Origin: an archaeon | Lineage (GTDB): Archaea; B1Sed10-29; WALL01 | NCBI GenBank assembly: GCA_030592525.1 | Contig: JAUVIW010000054.1 | Span: 1-6,525 of the forward strand | DNA: 6,525 nucleotides | Reading direction: 5' to 3' | Part shown: piece after piece, positions 1 to 5,667 of the stretch | How positions within the stretch are numbered: position 1 is the stretch's first letter | How the letters are laid out: each line of letters starts with the position of its first letter | Translations under genes and position numbers: made by a program | The notes under the pieces: generated by a model | Told to the model about the DNA's origin: nothing | Database searches by the model: none | What the model saw: only the letters and a program-made list of their open reading frames with translations

Positions 1-387
1 ATCAACCTCATGGAGTACGATGCCACGACTGACTCGCAGACCGTCCTCAAGGATAACATTCTCAACAACTCCCCGTTCTTCAACAAGCTCCAGAAGCGCA
101 GGGGCATGACAAAGGATGAGATGTGGACTGACATCGAGCACCGCTCCCTCTCCAAGAATTTCCTTGTGGAGCAGAAGCGCCAGTACGGCATACCTGACTT
201 GCTGGAGGCGACTCACACTGTGCGCTGCAACGACAAGTACCTGCTGATGCAGGAGCAGTCGCGCGCCGAGCTCGGATCCGTGGACTATGACGCCGTCCTC
301 AAGAAGTGGGAGGACTGGGTTCGCGAGGGCTTCGTGAAAGAGCTCGTGTCCAAGAAGCAGGCGCGCAAAAAGGCGGGGGTGGACTAG
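1..387 (+). CDS. Type II/IV secretion system ATPase (GspE/TadA/FlaI class), C-terminal end only
   Basis: The reading frame is open from base 1 (Ile-Asn-Leu-Met-Glu-Tyr-Asp) to TAG, so this is the last 128 residues of a gene that starts outside the window. The family hydrolyses ATP as a cytoplasmic hexamer to drive pilus, archaellum or secretion assembly. The Walker A and B motifs and the Asp/His boxes would lie upstream and cannot be checked. The call rests on the segment after the RecA core: an N-L-M-E-Y-D strand, then D-x-x-T-D-S-Q-T-V-L-K-D-N, then S-P-F-F-N-K-L-Q-K-R-R-G-M, which resembles the end of archaeal GspE-type ATPases. The following platform protein supports it. After this comes a mostly helical, charged extension of about 80 residues ending in a basic Lys/Arg/Ala tail. 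The extension may contact the platform protein (inference). The next start codon abuts the stop with no intervening base, so the two genes are surely cotranscribed. An ATG at base 10 is internal, not a start. Confidence 0.72.
   Translation: MNLMEYDATTDSQTVLKDNILNNSPFFNKLQKRRGMTKDEMWTDIEHRSLSKNFLVEQKRQYGIPDLLEATHTVRCNDKYLLMQEQSRAELGSVDYDAVLKKWEDWVREGFVKELVSKKQARKKAGVD
375..381 (+). promoter_or_regulatory. Ribosome binding site for the platform protein
   Basis: GGGGGTG, containing the archaeal GGTG core, ends 6 bases before the GTG start at 388. It lies inside the last codons of the ATPase gene, so translation of the two is probably coupled. It decides for the GTG start, and so for inclusion of the basic tail, over the internal ATG at 496. 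Confidence 0.6.
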
Positions 388-2652
388 GTGCCATCGAAGC
401 GCCCCATGAGGGCGCCGCCAAAGCGCCCGGTGAGGGCACCGCCGAAGAAGGCGGCGAAGCGCCCGGCACGCGCCACGCGCGCAAAAAAAGAGGCCATGGT
501 CGCTGACCAGTCACGCATTTACGACTTATTGTACGGCACTGCGGAAGGCATAAAGAAAAAGAAAAAAGAGGTGAAGAAAGACCCGGGGTTCGTCCGCTAC
601 TGCAAGTACACTGCCAAGATGTTTGGCAAGAGCGCGAAGAAAACAATCACACCGAAGTACGAGCAGGCCCTCGCGTTCCTCGGCTGGAAACTGACGCCAC
701 AGGAGCTGAACTCCTCATCCGATTTCACCATGTACGTCGGGTTCGGCATCGCCGCAATGTGGATGGTGCTCAACTATGTCTTGGGCAACGTGGTCCGCAT
801 GGGCGTCTGGGTGAACCTCGCTGCGAACGAGACTTTGGGCCAGGCGCTCATGGGCATTGGGTTCCAGCGCGACGTGTTCTACTTGCTCGGCCCGTCGTTT
901 GGCACTGACCCCGTCACAATACTCTGGTACCTGGGCCCCATGATACTGGCGCTGTACGCTTGGTACTATGTGCAGTCCTACCCCCTGAAGCAGGTGGAGA
1001 AGGAGACGATTCGCGCCCTGACATTCATTCCCCAAATCACCAATTACATTGTGATGGCGATGAAGGTGACTCCCAACCTGGAGCGTGCAATCAAGTTTGC
1101 GGCGGAGCACGGCGAGGGCCGCATTGCCCAGGACCTCAAGGACCTGCAGTATGACATTCACACGGGCAAGTACCGCACTGTCGAGGAGGCGCTCGACAAT
1201 TTGGCGTGGCGCTGGGGCAAGCAGTCCGAGGAGTTCAAGCACGCGCTCATGATGATACGCTCCTCTGTGATGGAGGGCGACGAGGTGAGGCGAAACGCCT
1301 TGCTGGACAAGGCAGTCGCCGACGTGCTCGAGGGCATCCAGGAGAAGATGGACTACTACTCGCGCTCCATGCACTCGCCGAGCATCTACCTCTACTACTT
1401 CGGCGTCATGCTCCCCCTGCTACTCATAATCATCATTCCCGTCGGCTCGATGATGGGCGGTAGTGGCGGCATCTCGCTGCTCGGCGGCTTCATTCCCATG
1501 TTCCTCATATACAACATCCTAATCCCGTTGTTCTCCCTCATAATGGCGCGCGGCATCCTTGAGAAGCGCCCGCCGACGCGCGCGGTCCCGAAGATTCCTG
1601 ATGACATGCCGGGCCTCCCGAAGCCCGGGTGGTTCAAGGTAGGCAAGTACCAAATCCCCGTGCTCGCGATTTCCGCTGTTTTGTTCATAGGCCTCGCTGT
1701 TGGCGGCCTGCTCATTGACCCCATCCTGAACCCGGTGCCTCCGGAGTGGAAGCAGATTTCCCACGTCCCCTTGCTTTCGTACGCCGGCTTCGTGATAGGC
1801 GCTGTGACCGCGTTCTCGTTCTGGCTGTGGGCCGCGAACAAGGACCGGCGCAAGATGCAGCAGGACATCATCGCGATGGAGAACGAGTTCCAGGACACGC
1901 TCTACGTCATCGCCTCGCGGCTTGGTGAGGGCCGCCCGATGGAGGACGCCCTGAAGCACGCAGCCGACTTCATTCCTGATTCCCCTGCAACAAAGATGAT
2001 TTTCAAGCCCACCCTGCAGAACATAGTGATGATGGGCATGACCCTCAAGGGTGCCTTGTTTGACGAGGCGTATGGCTCCTTGCGCTGGCTGCCGTCCCCG
2101 TTCATCAAGGGCACGATGCGCATTGTCGTTGACTCCCTTGGCCTTGGTGTTCAGACCGCCGCACGCTCACTGGTATCCCTCTCACTCCAGCTGCGTGACT
2201 CGCAGAAGGTTGAGAAGGCCCTCAAGGCGATGCTTGAGGACATAACGAACATGCTCAGCACGATGTGCATCTTCATCGCCCCGATTGTTTTGGGCATCAC
2301 TGTCGCGCTCCAGCAAATCATCGGCGGCGCGCTGAAGTCGATGACCAAGACCATGGGCAAGGGCCTTGCCGGCGGTGATTCGGGTGGCATGGTGTCGGGC
2401 ATGGCTTTTGAGATGCCGAGCATTGGTGCCGAGGCATCCGCTCCCGTGGCATCGCAGGAGCAGCTGTTGCTCATAATCACCCTTTACATGATTGAGATTG
2501 TCGTGGTTCTCATTTACTTCGCGGCGAGCGTGAACGAGGGCAAGAATGAGTTGGGGTTCAAGATGGCGCTCGCGCAGGCGCTTCCGATATCAATAACTAT
2601 TTTCTTCGCTGTCGTGTTCGTCGCGATGAAGATGACGTCAATAGGGTTGTGA
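388..2652 (+). CDS. TadC/FlaJ-like type II secretion F-domain membrane platform protein with basic N-terminal tail
   Basis: This 754-residue protein should be the inner-membrane platform on which the ATPase acts during pilin insertion. I see two T2SSF-like cytoplasmic domains, about residues 205-350 and 490-645. Each is a helical block with Gly-rich turns (E-H-G-E-G-R near 239-245; R-L-G-E-G-R-P-M-E-D-A-L at 511-522) leading into a hydrophobic helix. Predicted membrane segments lie near 115-136, 176-198, 334-352, 364-386, 423-445, 461-482, 622-646, 692-713 and 730-747. With the basic N-terminus inside, both F domains fall in the cytoplasm, as expected for the family, and the C-terminus falls outside. 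A Gly/Met-rich loop (about 647-690) would be external. Residues 2-34 form an unusual Lys/Arg/Pro/Ala tail. I chose the GTG at 388 because GGGGGTG lies 6 bases upstream. An ATG at 496 (residue 37) would drop the tail and has only a weak, close AGAGG. Family assignment is strong; the exact system (Tad, pilus or archaellum-like) is less certain. Confidence 0.88.
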   Translation: MPSKRPMRAPPKRPVRAPPKKAAKRPARATRAKKEAMVADQSRIYDLLYGTAEGIKKKKKEVKKDPGFVRYCKYTAKMFGKSAKKTITPKYEQALAFLGWKLTPQELNSSSDFTMYVGFGIAAMWMVLNYVLGNVVRMGVWVNLAANETLGQALMGIGFQRDVFYLLGPSFGTDPVTILWYLGPMILALYAWYYVQSYPLKQVEKETIRALTFIPQITNYIVMAMKVTPNLERAIKFAAEHGEGRIAQDLKDLQYDIHTGKYRTVEEALDNLAWRWGKQSEEFKHALMMIRSSVMEGDEVRRNALLDKAVADVLEGIQEKMDYYSRSMHSPSIYLYYFGVMLPLLLIIIIPVGSMMGGSGGISLLGGFIPMFLIYNILIPLFSLIMARGILEKRPPTRAVPKIPDDMPGLPKPGWFKVGKYQIPVLAISAVLFIGLAVGGLLIDPILNPVPPEWKQISHVPLLSYAGFVIGAVTAFSFWLWAANKDRRKMQQDIIAMENEFQDTLYVIASRLGEGRPMEDALKHAADFIPDSPATKMIFKPTLQNIVMMGMTLKGALFDEAYGSLRWLPSPFIKGTMRIVVDSLGLGVQTAARSLVSLSLQLRDSQKVEKALKAMLEDITNMLSTMCIFIAPIVLGITVALQQIIGGALKSMTKTMGKGLAGGDSGGMVSGMAFEMPSIGAEASAPVASQEQLLLIITLYMIEIVVVLIYFAASVNEGKNELGFKMALAQALPISITIFFAVVFVAMKMTSIGL
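397..444 (+). repeat. Imperfect 24-base tandem repeat encoding K-R-P-x-R-A-P-P
   Basis: Two adjacent 24-base units (397-420 and 421-444) differ at only a few positions and encode KRPMRAPP and KRPVRAPP. A decayed third copy follows at 457-474 (KRPARA). Most differences keep the reading frame and the basic/proline pattern. The repeat makes up most of the N-terminal tail of the platform protein and probably arose by slippage or local duplication. Confidence 0.8.
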
Positions 2653-2656
2653 TTGA

Positions 2657-3151
2657 ATGCAGAAAGGCCAGCAGTTCTCGGTTTTCAAGCTCTTGATTGG
2701 AGCCGTCTTCGCCTTGGCTTTGATGGGCATCACTTACGGCGTTGTGACCGGCATCAGCGATTACCAGCCCGGCTCTGACGTGCTCACTGTGTCGGGCGAG
2801 CTGCTTTCAAGCGCTTACTCTGCGACTGGCACCGATGTGTTTTTCCACCGCACCGCAACGCTCCAGGGCCAGTTTTTTGACACCGAGTCATTGCATGCCA
2901 AGAGCGGCGTCCCTTTGAAGGCAACCATAGAAATCCATTGCAACGAGGCCTATTGCCTGACGAATGGCGAGCCAGTGAGCGAGACAAAGGACTGCAATTA
3001 TAATGGCTGTGTCCGCGCGTGCAAGGATGGTGCCATCGAGCTCGTGCCCGGCGCCGAGGTGGACCTGTGCGCCGAGTGCGTTGGCTCTCCCCCGAACGTG
3101 GTCTGCCACCTATTCATCGGCTCAGATAACTGTGGCGAATACGTCCCATAA
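2657..3151 (+). CDS. Cysteine-rich pilin-like protein with class III signal
   Basis: This is a 164-residue secreted or surface protein. The N-terminus is MQKG-QQFSVFKLLIGAV followed by a hydrophobic helix to about residue 30. That is the layout of archaeal prepilins, cut after Lys-Gly by a prepilin peptidase so the helix can pack into a filament core. The rest is polar, with nine cysteines (95, 100, 113, 118, 122, 138, 141, 150, 159) packed into the last 70 residues, suggesting several disulfides outside the cell. The ATG lies 4 bases after the platform gene, with GTGAT (2649-2653) as a short ribosome binding site, so it belongs to the same transcript. It shares the signal pattern K-G-Q-x-F-x-x-F-K-L-L-I and a K-S-G-V motif (82-85), followed by a cysteine, with the protein at 3205, so the two look like diverged paralogues. 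No named family is recognised for the outer domain. The pilin role is inferred from signal and context. Confidence 0.8.
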   Translation: MQKGQQFSVFKLLIGAVFALALMGITYGVVTGISDYQPGSDVLTVSGELLSSAYSATGTDVFFHRTATLQGQFFDTESLHAKSGVPLKATIEIHCNEAYCLTNGEPVSETKDCNYNGCVRACKDGAIELVPGAEVDLCAECVGSPPNVVCHLFIGSDNCGEYVP

Positions 3152-3163
3152 CCACCAATACGC

Positions 3164-3170
3164 TTTTAAA
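3164..3170 (+). promoter_or_regulatory. TATA-like box for the 3205 transcript
   Basis: TTTTAAA lies in the 53-base gap after the previous stop, the first real break between genes in the window. Archaeal TATA boxes sit about 25-30 bases before the transcription start, which puts the start near 3193-3197, at or just before the ribosome binding site. The message would have a very short leader. Confidence 0.5.
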
Positions 3171-3192
3171 CACCCCTCGCATATGTGTAGCC

Positions 3193-3198
3193 AGGTGA
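3193..3198 (+). promoter_or_regulatory. Ribosome binding site for the 3205 pilin-like gene
   Basis: AGGTGA matches the complement of the archaeal 16S 3' end and sits 6 bases before the ATG at 3205. It is a clear Shine-Dalgarno site and fixes this start. Confidence 0.7.
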
Positions 3199-3204
3199 AC
3201 TATT

Positions 3205-3672
3205 ATGTTCGGTAAAAAAGGACAGGCATTCGATGCCTTCAAGCTGCTTATCGCAGCTGTTGTCGCGGGTGCAATACTCGTTATCCTGTTGGGCATGCTC
3301 GGCGGATTTATCACGCCTTCGGGCGACCCGATTAGCGTGATGTCACAAAGCATCAGCAAGGTGAAGGGCGCCCCTGGCTCTGGCAGCGTTTCAGCGCAGA
3401 TGGTCCAGTTCAAGGAAGGGGATGTTGTTTCTTCAGAAGCTGTTGAGACCAAATCAGGGGTTAACACCGGCACGGTGAAGTTCTGTGGCACTGTGGATTC
3501 AGAGTGCACCAGCGCGTGCCCACCTGGGTATGGTTTTGACGAGCATGACACTTTTTTCTCTGTTGATAGCGGCGGGGAGATTAATGCAATCAAGGACGTC
3601 AGCGGCAAGATCCGTGTCTACAACTGCGGCTCTGACGGCAAGTACTGGATTGGCTTCAAGCCGGTGAGCTGA
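3205..3672 (+). CDS. Type IV pilin-like protein with class III signal
   Basis: This is a 155-residue protein whose N-terminus, MFGKKG-QAFDAFKLLIAAVV with a hydrophobic stretch to about residue 33, is the clearest prepilin signal here. Lys-Lys-Gly precedes the likely peptidase cut, Gln is at +1, and a long helix follows. The outer part is Gly/Ser/Val-rich with four cysteines (94, 101, 105, 141). K-S-G-V at 83-86 and the following cysteine line up with K-S-G-V and Cys95 of the protein encoded at 2657, implying duplication and divergence. Here the region has fewer cysteines and a C-terminal K-Y-W-I-G-F segment. It has its own TATA-like box and a strong ribosome binding site, so it may be expressed more highly than the machinery genes, as a major pilin would be (inference). 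I cannot name a family for the outer domain. Confidence 0.84.
   Translation: MFGKKGQAFDAFKLLIAAVVAGAILVILLGMLGGFITPSGDPISVMSQSISKVKGAPGSGSVSAQMVQFKEGDVVSSEAVETKSGVNTGTVKFCGTVDSECTSACPPGYGFDEHDTFFSVDSGGEINAIKDVSGKIRVYNCGSDGKYWIGFKPVS
3663..3668 (+). promoter_or_regulatory. Ribosome binding site for the 47-residue ORF
   Basis: GGTGAG lies within the last codons of the preceding pilin gene, 10 bases before the ATG at 3679. It supports real translation of this very short ORF and coupling to the gene before it. Confidence 0.5.
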
Positions 3673-3678
3673 GACCAA

Positions 3679-3822
3679 ATGTTTTGGTGGCTGCGTGGGA
3701 GCAAGGGCGACGTAAACTGGACGCCCATCTATCTTTTGATTCTCGCAGCCATCGCTATCATCCTAATTTTTTCAGTCATCAAGCCCATGTTCCAGTCGGC
3801 CGCAGTGGGCTTAGCCCCATAA
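3679..3822 (+). CDS. 47-residue single-helix membrane protein, possible mini-pilin
   Basis: This ORF encodes 47 residues: a short N-terminus MFWWLRGSKGDVNW, one strongly hydrophobic helix (about residues 15-34, T-P-I-Y-L-L-I-L-A-A to F-S-V-I), and a 13-residue tail K-P-M-F-Q-S-A-A-V-G-L-A-P. It starts 6 bases after the preceding stop, has GGTGAG upstream, and ends just before a TATA-like box, so it fits as the last gene of the 3205 transcript. Codon third positions match the neighbours. The R-G-S-K-G-D before the helix resembles a class III prepilin cleavage region. If cut after K-G, the mature product would be a 38-residue, almost pure helix, comparable to the very short Flp pilins of Tad systems. 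It could instead be a small membrane accessory factor. I do not recognise a named family. Confidence 0.7.
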   Translation: MFWWLRGSKGDVNWTPIYLLILAAIAIILIFSVIKPMFQSAAVGLAP

Positions 3823-3826
3823 CCCT

Positions 3827-3832
3827 TTTATT
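3827..3832 (+). promoter_or_regulatory. TATA-like box (TTTATT) for the minor-pilin operon
   Basis: TTTATT begins exactly 30 bases before the ATG at 3857. The bases between (C- and T-rich, no GGTG or GGAG) contain no ribosome binding site. An archaeal start site about 25-30 bases downstream would fall on or next to the ATG, so a leaderless message is likely. The same hexamer at the same distance precedes the ATG at 6400. Confidence 0.5.
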
Positions 3833-3856
3833 CCCCCCTATCTTTTCATCCTAACC

Positions 3857-4405
3857 ATGAGGCTTAACGCTCGAGGCCAGGAAGAAGGGCCATTCGCGCT
3901 GCTGCTCGCAGCCGTAATGCTCGCCCTACTAATTCCCATCGTCGCTTCTTTGTTCGGCCAGTTCCAGCAGTGGGAGTGCGAGTCCCGCATCAGCAACAAC
4001 ATAGAGACCCTGGCACGCGAGTTCGAGCTCGCCGCCAGACTCGGCGGCGGCAAGCGCACCATCACCGTTGACCTGGGTGCGTCCGGGTGCGGGAGCATCG
4101 TGGTGAACAAGTTCGCCATCGAGCCCATGGACCAGGGGGACTGCATTGACATATGCCAGACGCCTCACTGCCGCCTGATTAAGGCGATTTACCATAGGCC
4201 GCCTGATGAGGATTTCCCGCAGGGCCAGGAGGAGATTGTCGTGCCCGCGGTTTGCATACGCATGCCCGCGAACGTCCAGATGCATTATGTTGGGAACACC
4301 ACACTTGACGATAATTATCTTGAGCCCGGAGTATACACGCTCGTGTTCGAGAAGAAGGGCCTTGACGTTTACGTGACGGACATTACCGGAAAGCAAGGGA
4401 GTTGA
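3857..4405 (+). CDS. Pilin-like protein, first gene of the minor-pilin operon
   Basis: This 182-residue protein starts MRLNARG-QEEGPFALLLAAVMLALL, with a hydrophobic helix to about residue 34. R-G-Q before the helix is a typical archaeal prepilin peptidase site. Residues 38-63 (Q-W-E-C-E-S-R-I-S-N-N-I-E-T-L-A-R-E-F-E-L-A-A) look like a continued amphipathic helix, as in pilin stalks. The outer part is mostly beta-like, with cysteines at 41, 78, 96, 100, 105 and 133, an N-glycosylation sequon N-T-T at 147-149, and a C-terminal strand region (G-V-Y-T-L-V-F-E-K-K-G-L-D-V-Y-V). There is no ribosome binding site before the ATG; a TATA-like box 30 bases upstream suggests leaderless translation. It heads a run of four similarly built genes, so a minor pilin or tip subunit is likely. 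The outer domain is not recognised. Confidence 0.82.
   Translation: MRLNARGQEEGPFALLLAAVMLALLIPIVASLFGQFQQWECESRISNNIETLAREFELAARLGGGKRTITVDLGASGCGSIVVNKFAIEPMDQGDCIDICQTPHCRLIKAIYHRPPDEDFPQGQEEIVVPAVCIRMPANVQMHYVGNTTLDDNYLEPGVYTLVFEKKGLDVYVTDITGKQGS
4396..4401 (+). promoter_or_regulatory. Ribosome binding site for the 4412 gene
   Basis: AGGGAG lies in the last codons of the preceding gene, 10 bases before the GTG at 4412. A second purine-rich stretch (AAAGGG, about 4417-4422) precedes an in-frame ATG at 4430, so the start is not fully settled. Confidence 0.4.
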
Positions 4406-4411
4406 CGGCAA

Positions 4412-5080
4412 GTGCAAAAGGGCCTTGGAATGTGGATGATGAGCAAGCTTGTCTTACTCATATTTCTGTTCGGCCTGCTCACTGTTCTCACGGGCTTTTT
4501 GGGTGTGTACCAGGAAAAGGTCATTTCCGACACTGCGCGCGACAACACTGCCCTCTTGTCAGAGGTCGCGAACACCGCGCTGTCATTCCAGGCTGCCGGA
4601 GGCACTTACCTCCTGGACCCATTAATCATTGTGTCGGACCAGAACCAGCAGTACACAATAGTCGTCCGCGCTATTGCGGAGGACAGCTTAACCAATGACC
4701 GTGTTGTCTTTTTGTTTGCGTGGCTTGACCATGAAGACATGGCTAGCATTGATTCCGAGGGTGGCTTCGCTTCCGCGAGCGCTCTTGAGATGCCGCCCGC
4801 CGTCTCTGATGACGACTACCCTGGTGCCGGCCGCATTTGGTTCTTTGACGGCCAGGTGGACGGCGAGTTCGAGCTCCTTGACCCGGCCCATGGTGACTTG
4901 TTTGTCCGCCCCTCTTTGTCTGCTGCGGAGCGCGACCAGTACATGCTCTTTTACCGCAACCGGAACGTGTTTTGCGTCGCGACAATGGTGCAGGGAATTG
5001 ACTTGGGAGATACTTTGGACCGCCTCGCGCACTGCTGCGTTGCCGACGACAACGACATGCCGCTGGGGTGCGACGTATGA
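4412..5080 (+). CDS. Single-helix surface protein, probable minor pilin
   Basis: This ORF encodes 222 residues from a GTG start: MQKG-LGMWMMSKLVLLIFLFGLLTV, with a hydrophobic helix about 12-33. I prefer GTG 4412 because it gives M-Q-K-G, the same beginning as the pilin-like protein at 2657 and a possible prepilin peptidase site. Starting at ATG 4430 (residue 7) would remove that site and leave a plain membrane anchor. After the helix come an amphipathic stretch (E-K-V-I-S-D-T-A-R-D-N-T-A-L-L-S-E-V-A-N-T-A) and an acidic, beta-like outer domain with an unusually Asp/Glu/Ala-rich middle (105-165). Cysteines are at 188, 208, 209 and 220, all near the C-terminus, including an adjacent pair C-C. 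It follows the 3857 gene by 6 bases and overlaps the next start by 4, so it is in the same operon. No family is recognised; the role is inferred from layout. Confidence 0.77.
   Translation: MQKGLGMWMMSKLVLLIFLFGLLTVLTGFLGVYQEKVISDTARDNTALLSEVANTALSFQAAGGTYLLDPLIIVSDQNQQYTIVVRAIAEDSLTNDRVVFLFAWLDHEDMASIDSEGGFASASALEMPPAVSDDDYPGAGRIWFFDGQVDGEFELLDPAHGDLFVRPSLSAAERDQYMLFYRNRNVFCVATMVQGIDLGDTLDRLAHCCVADDNDMPLGCDV
5065..5070 (+). promoter_or_regulatory. Ribosome binding site for the 5077 gene
   Basis: GGGGTG ends 6 bases before the ATG at 5077. Its last bases also form an in-frame GTG (5068) that could be mistaken for the start. The spacing favours the ATG, which overlaps the previous stop as ATGA. 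Confidence 0.6.
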
Positions 5081-5667
5081 GAAAAGGCTTTATTGGCCCG
5101 CTTGGGGATGATTTTCCCGCCATCTTCCCCATTGCATTAGGCCTCATGTTCTTTTTCGCGTCCATTTCCATTGCGTACGACAACTACAATTACAAGGCTG
5201 ACCAGGCCACGCTCATCCGTGCCAACATAATGATTTCGCGCTCTGCCAGGCAGCAGAGCGTTATGACAGAGAAATACTGGACATCCCACGCGTGCCCCTT
5301 GATTGAGGAAATCCAGACGAACTACGGTGTCCACTCTGCGATGATGGTCGCGCGCCCCCACTACGAGCAGGAAGCCACCTTATCTGGCGATGTGATAGGT
5401 CACCCCAGTGAAGAGTCCCCGTTCGAGTTCCTTGGCACTATCGGCGCGAAGTATGCCTTGTGCCCGATTCCCAATAACAAGAATGATGACTTCGAGGACT
5501 GGGCGGAGGACTTTGGTGTGGACTTCAATAACCCTCAGCGCCCCGTGCTGACTCTTGTCTATCCGATTGTCACGGAGGTCAAGTGGGACGGCTCTGAGTA
5601 CGTCTCGTGTGCGGGAGCCGAGTGCGAGGTCAAGCCTGCGTTGTTGGTGGTGTACACATGGATGTGA
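5077..5667 (+). CDS. Single-helix surface protein with G-D-D-F-P-A-I-F-P-I motif, probable minor pilin
   Basis: This 196-residue protein starts MRKGFIGPLGDDFPAIFPIA, then has a hydrophobic helix to about residue 33. The segment G-D-D-F-P-A-I-F-P-I-A-L-G-L resembles a D-D-x-P-x-x-x-P-I signature that I associate with short archaeal proteins next to pilus genes; this is from memory and not a database match. The helix runs on into a polar, Tyr/Asn-rich stalk (Y-D-N-Y-N-Y-K) and an outer domain with cysteines at 73, 129, 178 and 183 and an acidic stretch (D-D-F-E-D-W-A-E-D-F). The ATG overlaps the preceding TGA by 4 bases (ATGA), so translation is coupled. An in-frame GTG 9 bases earlier lies in the ribosome binding site and is less likely. 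Whether the N-terminus is cleaved like a prepilin, after R-K-G or after the P-L-G, is unclear. Confidence 0.8.
   Translation: MRKGFIGPLGDDFPAIFPIALGLMFFFASISIAYDNYNYKADQATLIRANIMISRSARQQSVMTEKYWTSHACPLIEEIQTNYGVHSAMMVARPHYEQEATLSGDVIGHPSEESPFEFLGTIGAKYALCPIPNNKNDDFEDWAEDFGVDFNNPQRPVLTLVYPIVTEVKWDGSEYVSCAGAECEVKPALLVVYTWM
5646..5652 (+). promoter_or_regulatory. Ribosome binding site for the 5658 gene
   Basis: GGTGGTG, a good archaeal site, ends 5 bases before the ATG at 5658, inside the end of the preceding gene. It favours this ATG over an in-frame GTG at 5607, which would add 17 residues ahead of the signal. Confidence 0.6.

Noticed and set aside
1..387. Complete 125-residue protein starting at ATG 10
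   Set aside because: The frame is open to base 1 and the sequence reads as the end of a larger secretion ATPase; there is no upstream sequence to support a start.
397..474. Tandem repeat as a DNA element such as an iteron, CRISPR or attachment site
   Set aside because: There are only two and a half in-frame copies, with no spacers, and the pattern is explained by a repetitive basic peptide.
306..506. Forward ORF of 66 residues spanning the ATPase/platform junction
   Set aside because: It is a shifted frame of two supported genes; its Gly/Glu/Arg-rich product just reflects the 24-base repeat read out of frame.
715..1374. Antisense ORF of 219 residues within the platform gene
   Set aside because: It mirrors the membrane protein codons and gives a His/Val/Leu-rich sequence with no recognisable pattern.
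3823..3850. T-rich tracts as an intrinsic terminator of the 3205 transcript
   Set aside because: The T runs are only four bases and no stem-loop is evident; the tract is better explained as a TATA-like box.
3929..4417. Antisense ORF over the 3857 gene
   Set aside because: The forward frame has a clear prepilin signal and operon context; the reverse product is unpatterned.
5607..5657. Upstream GTG start for the last pilin-like gene
   Set aside because: It would bury the R-R-G-Q signal 17 residues deeper. The ATG at 5658 has GGTGGTG at good spacing.
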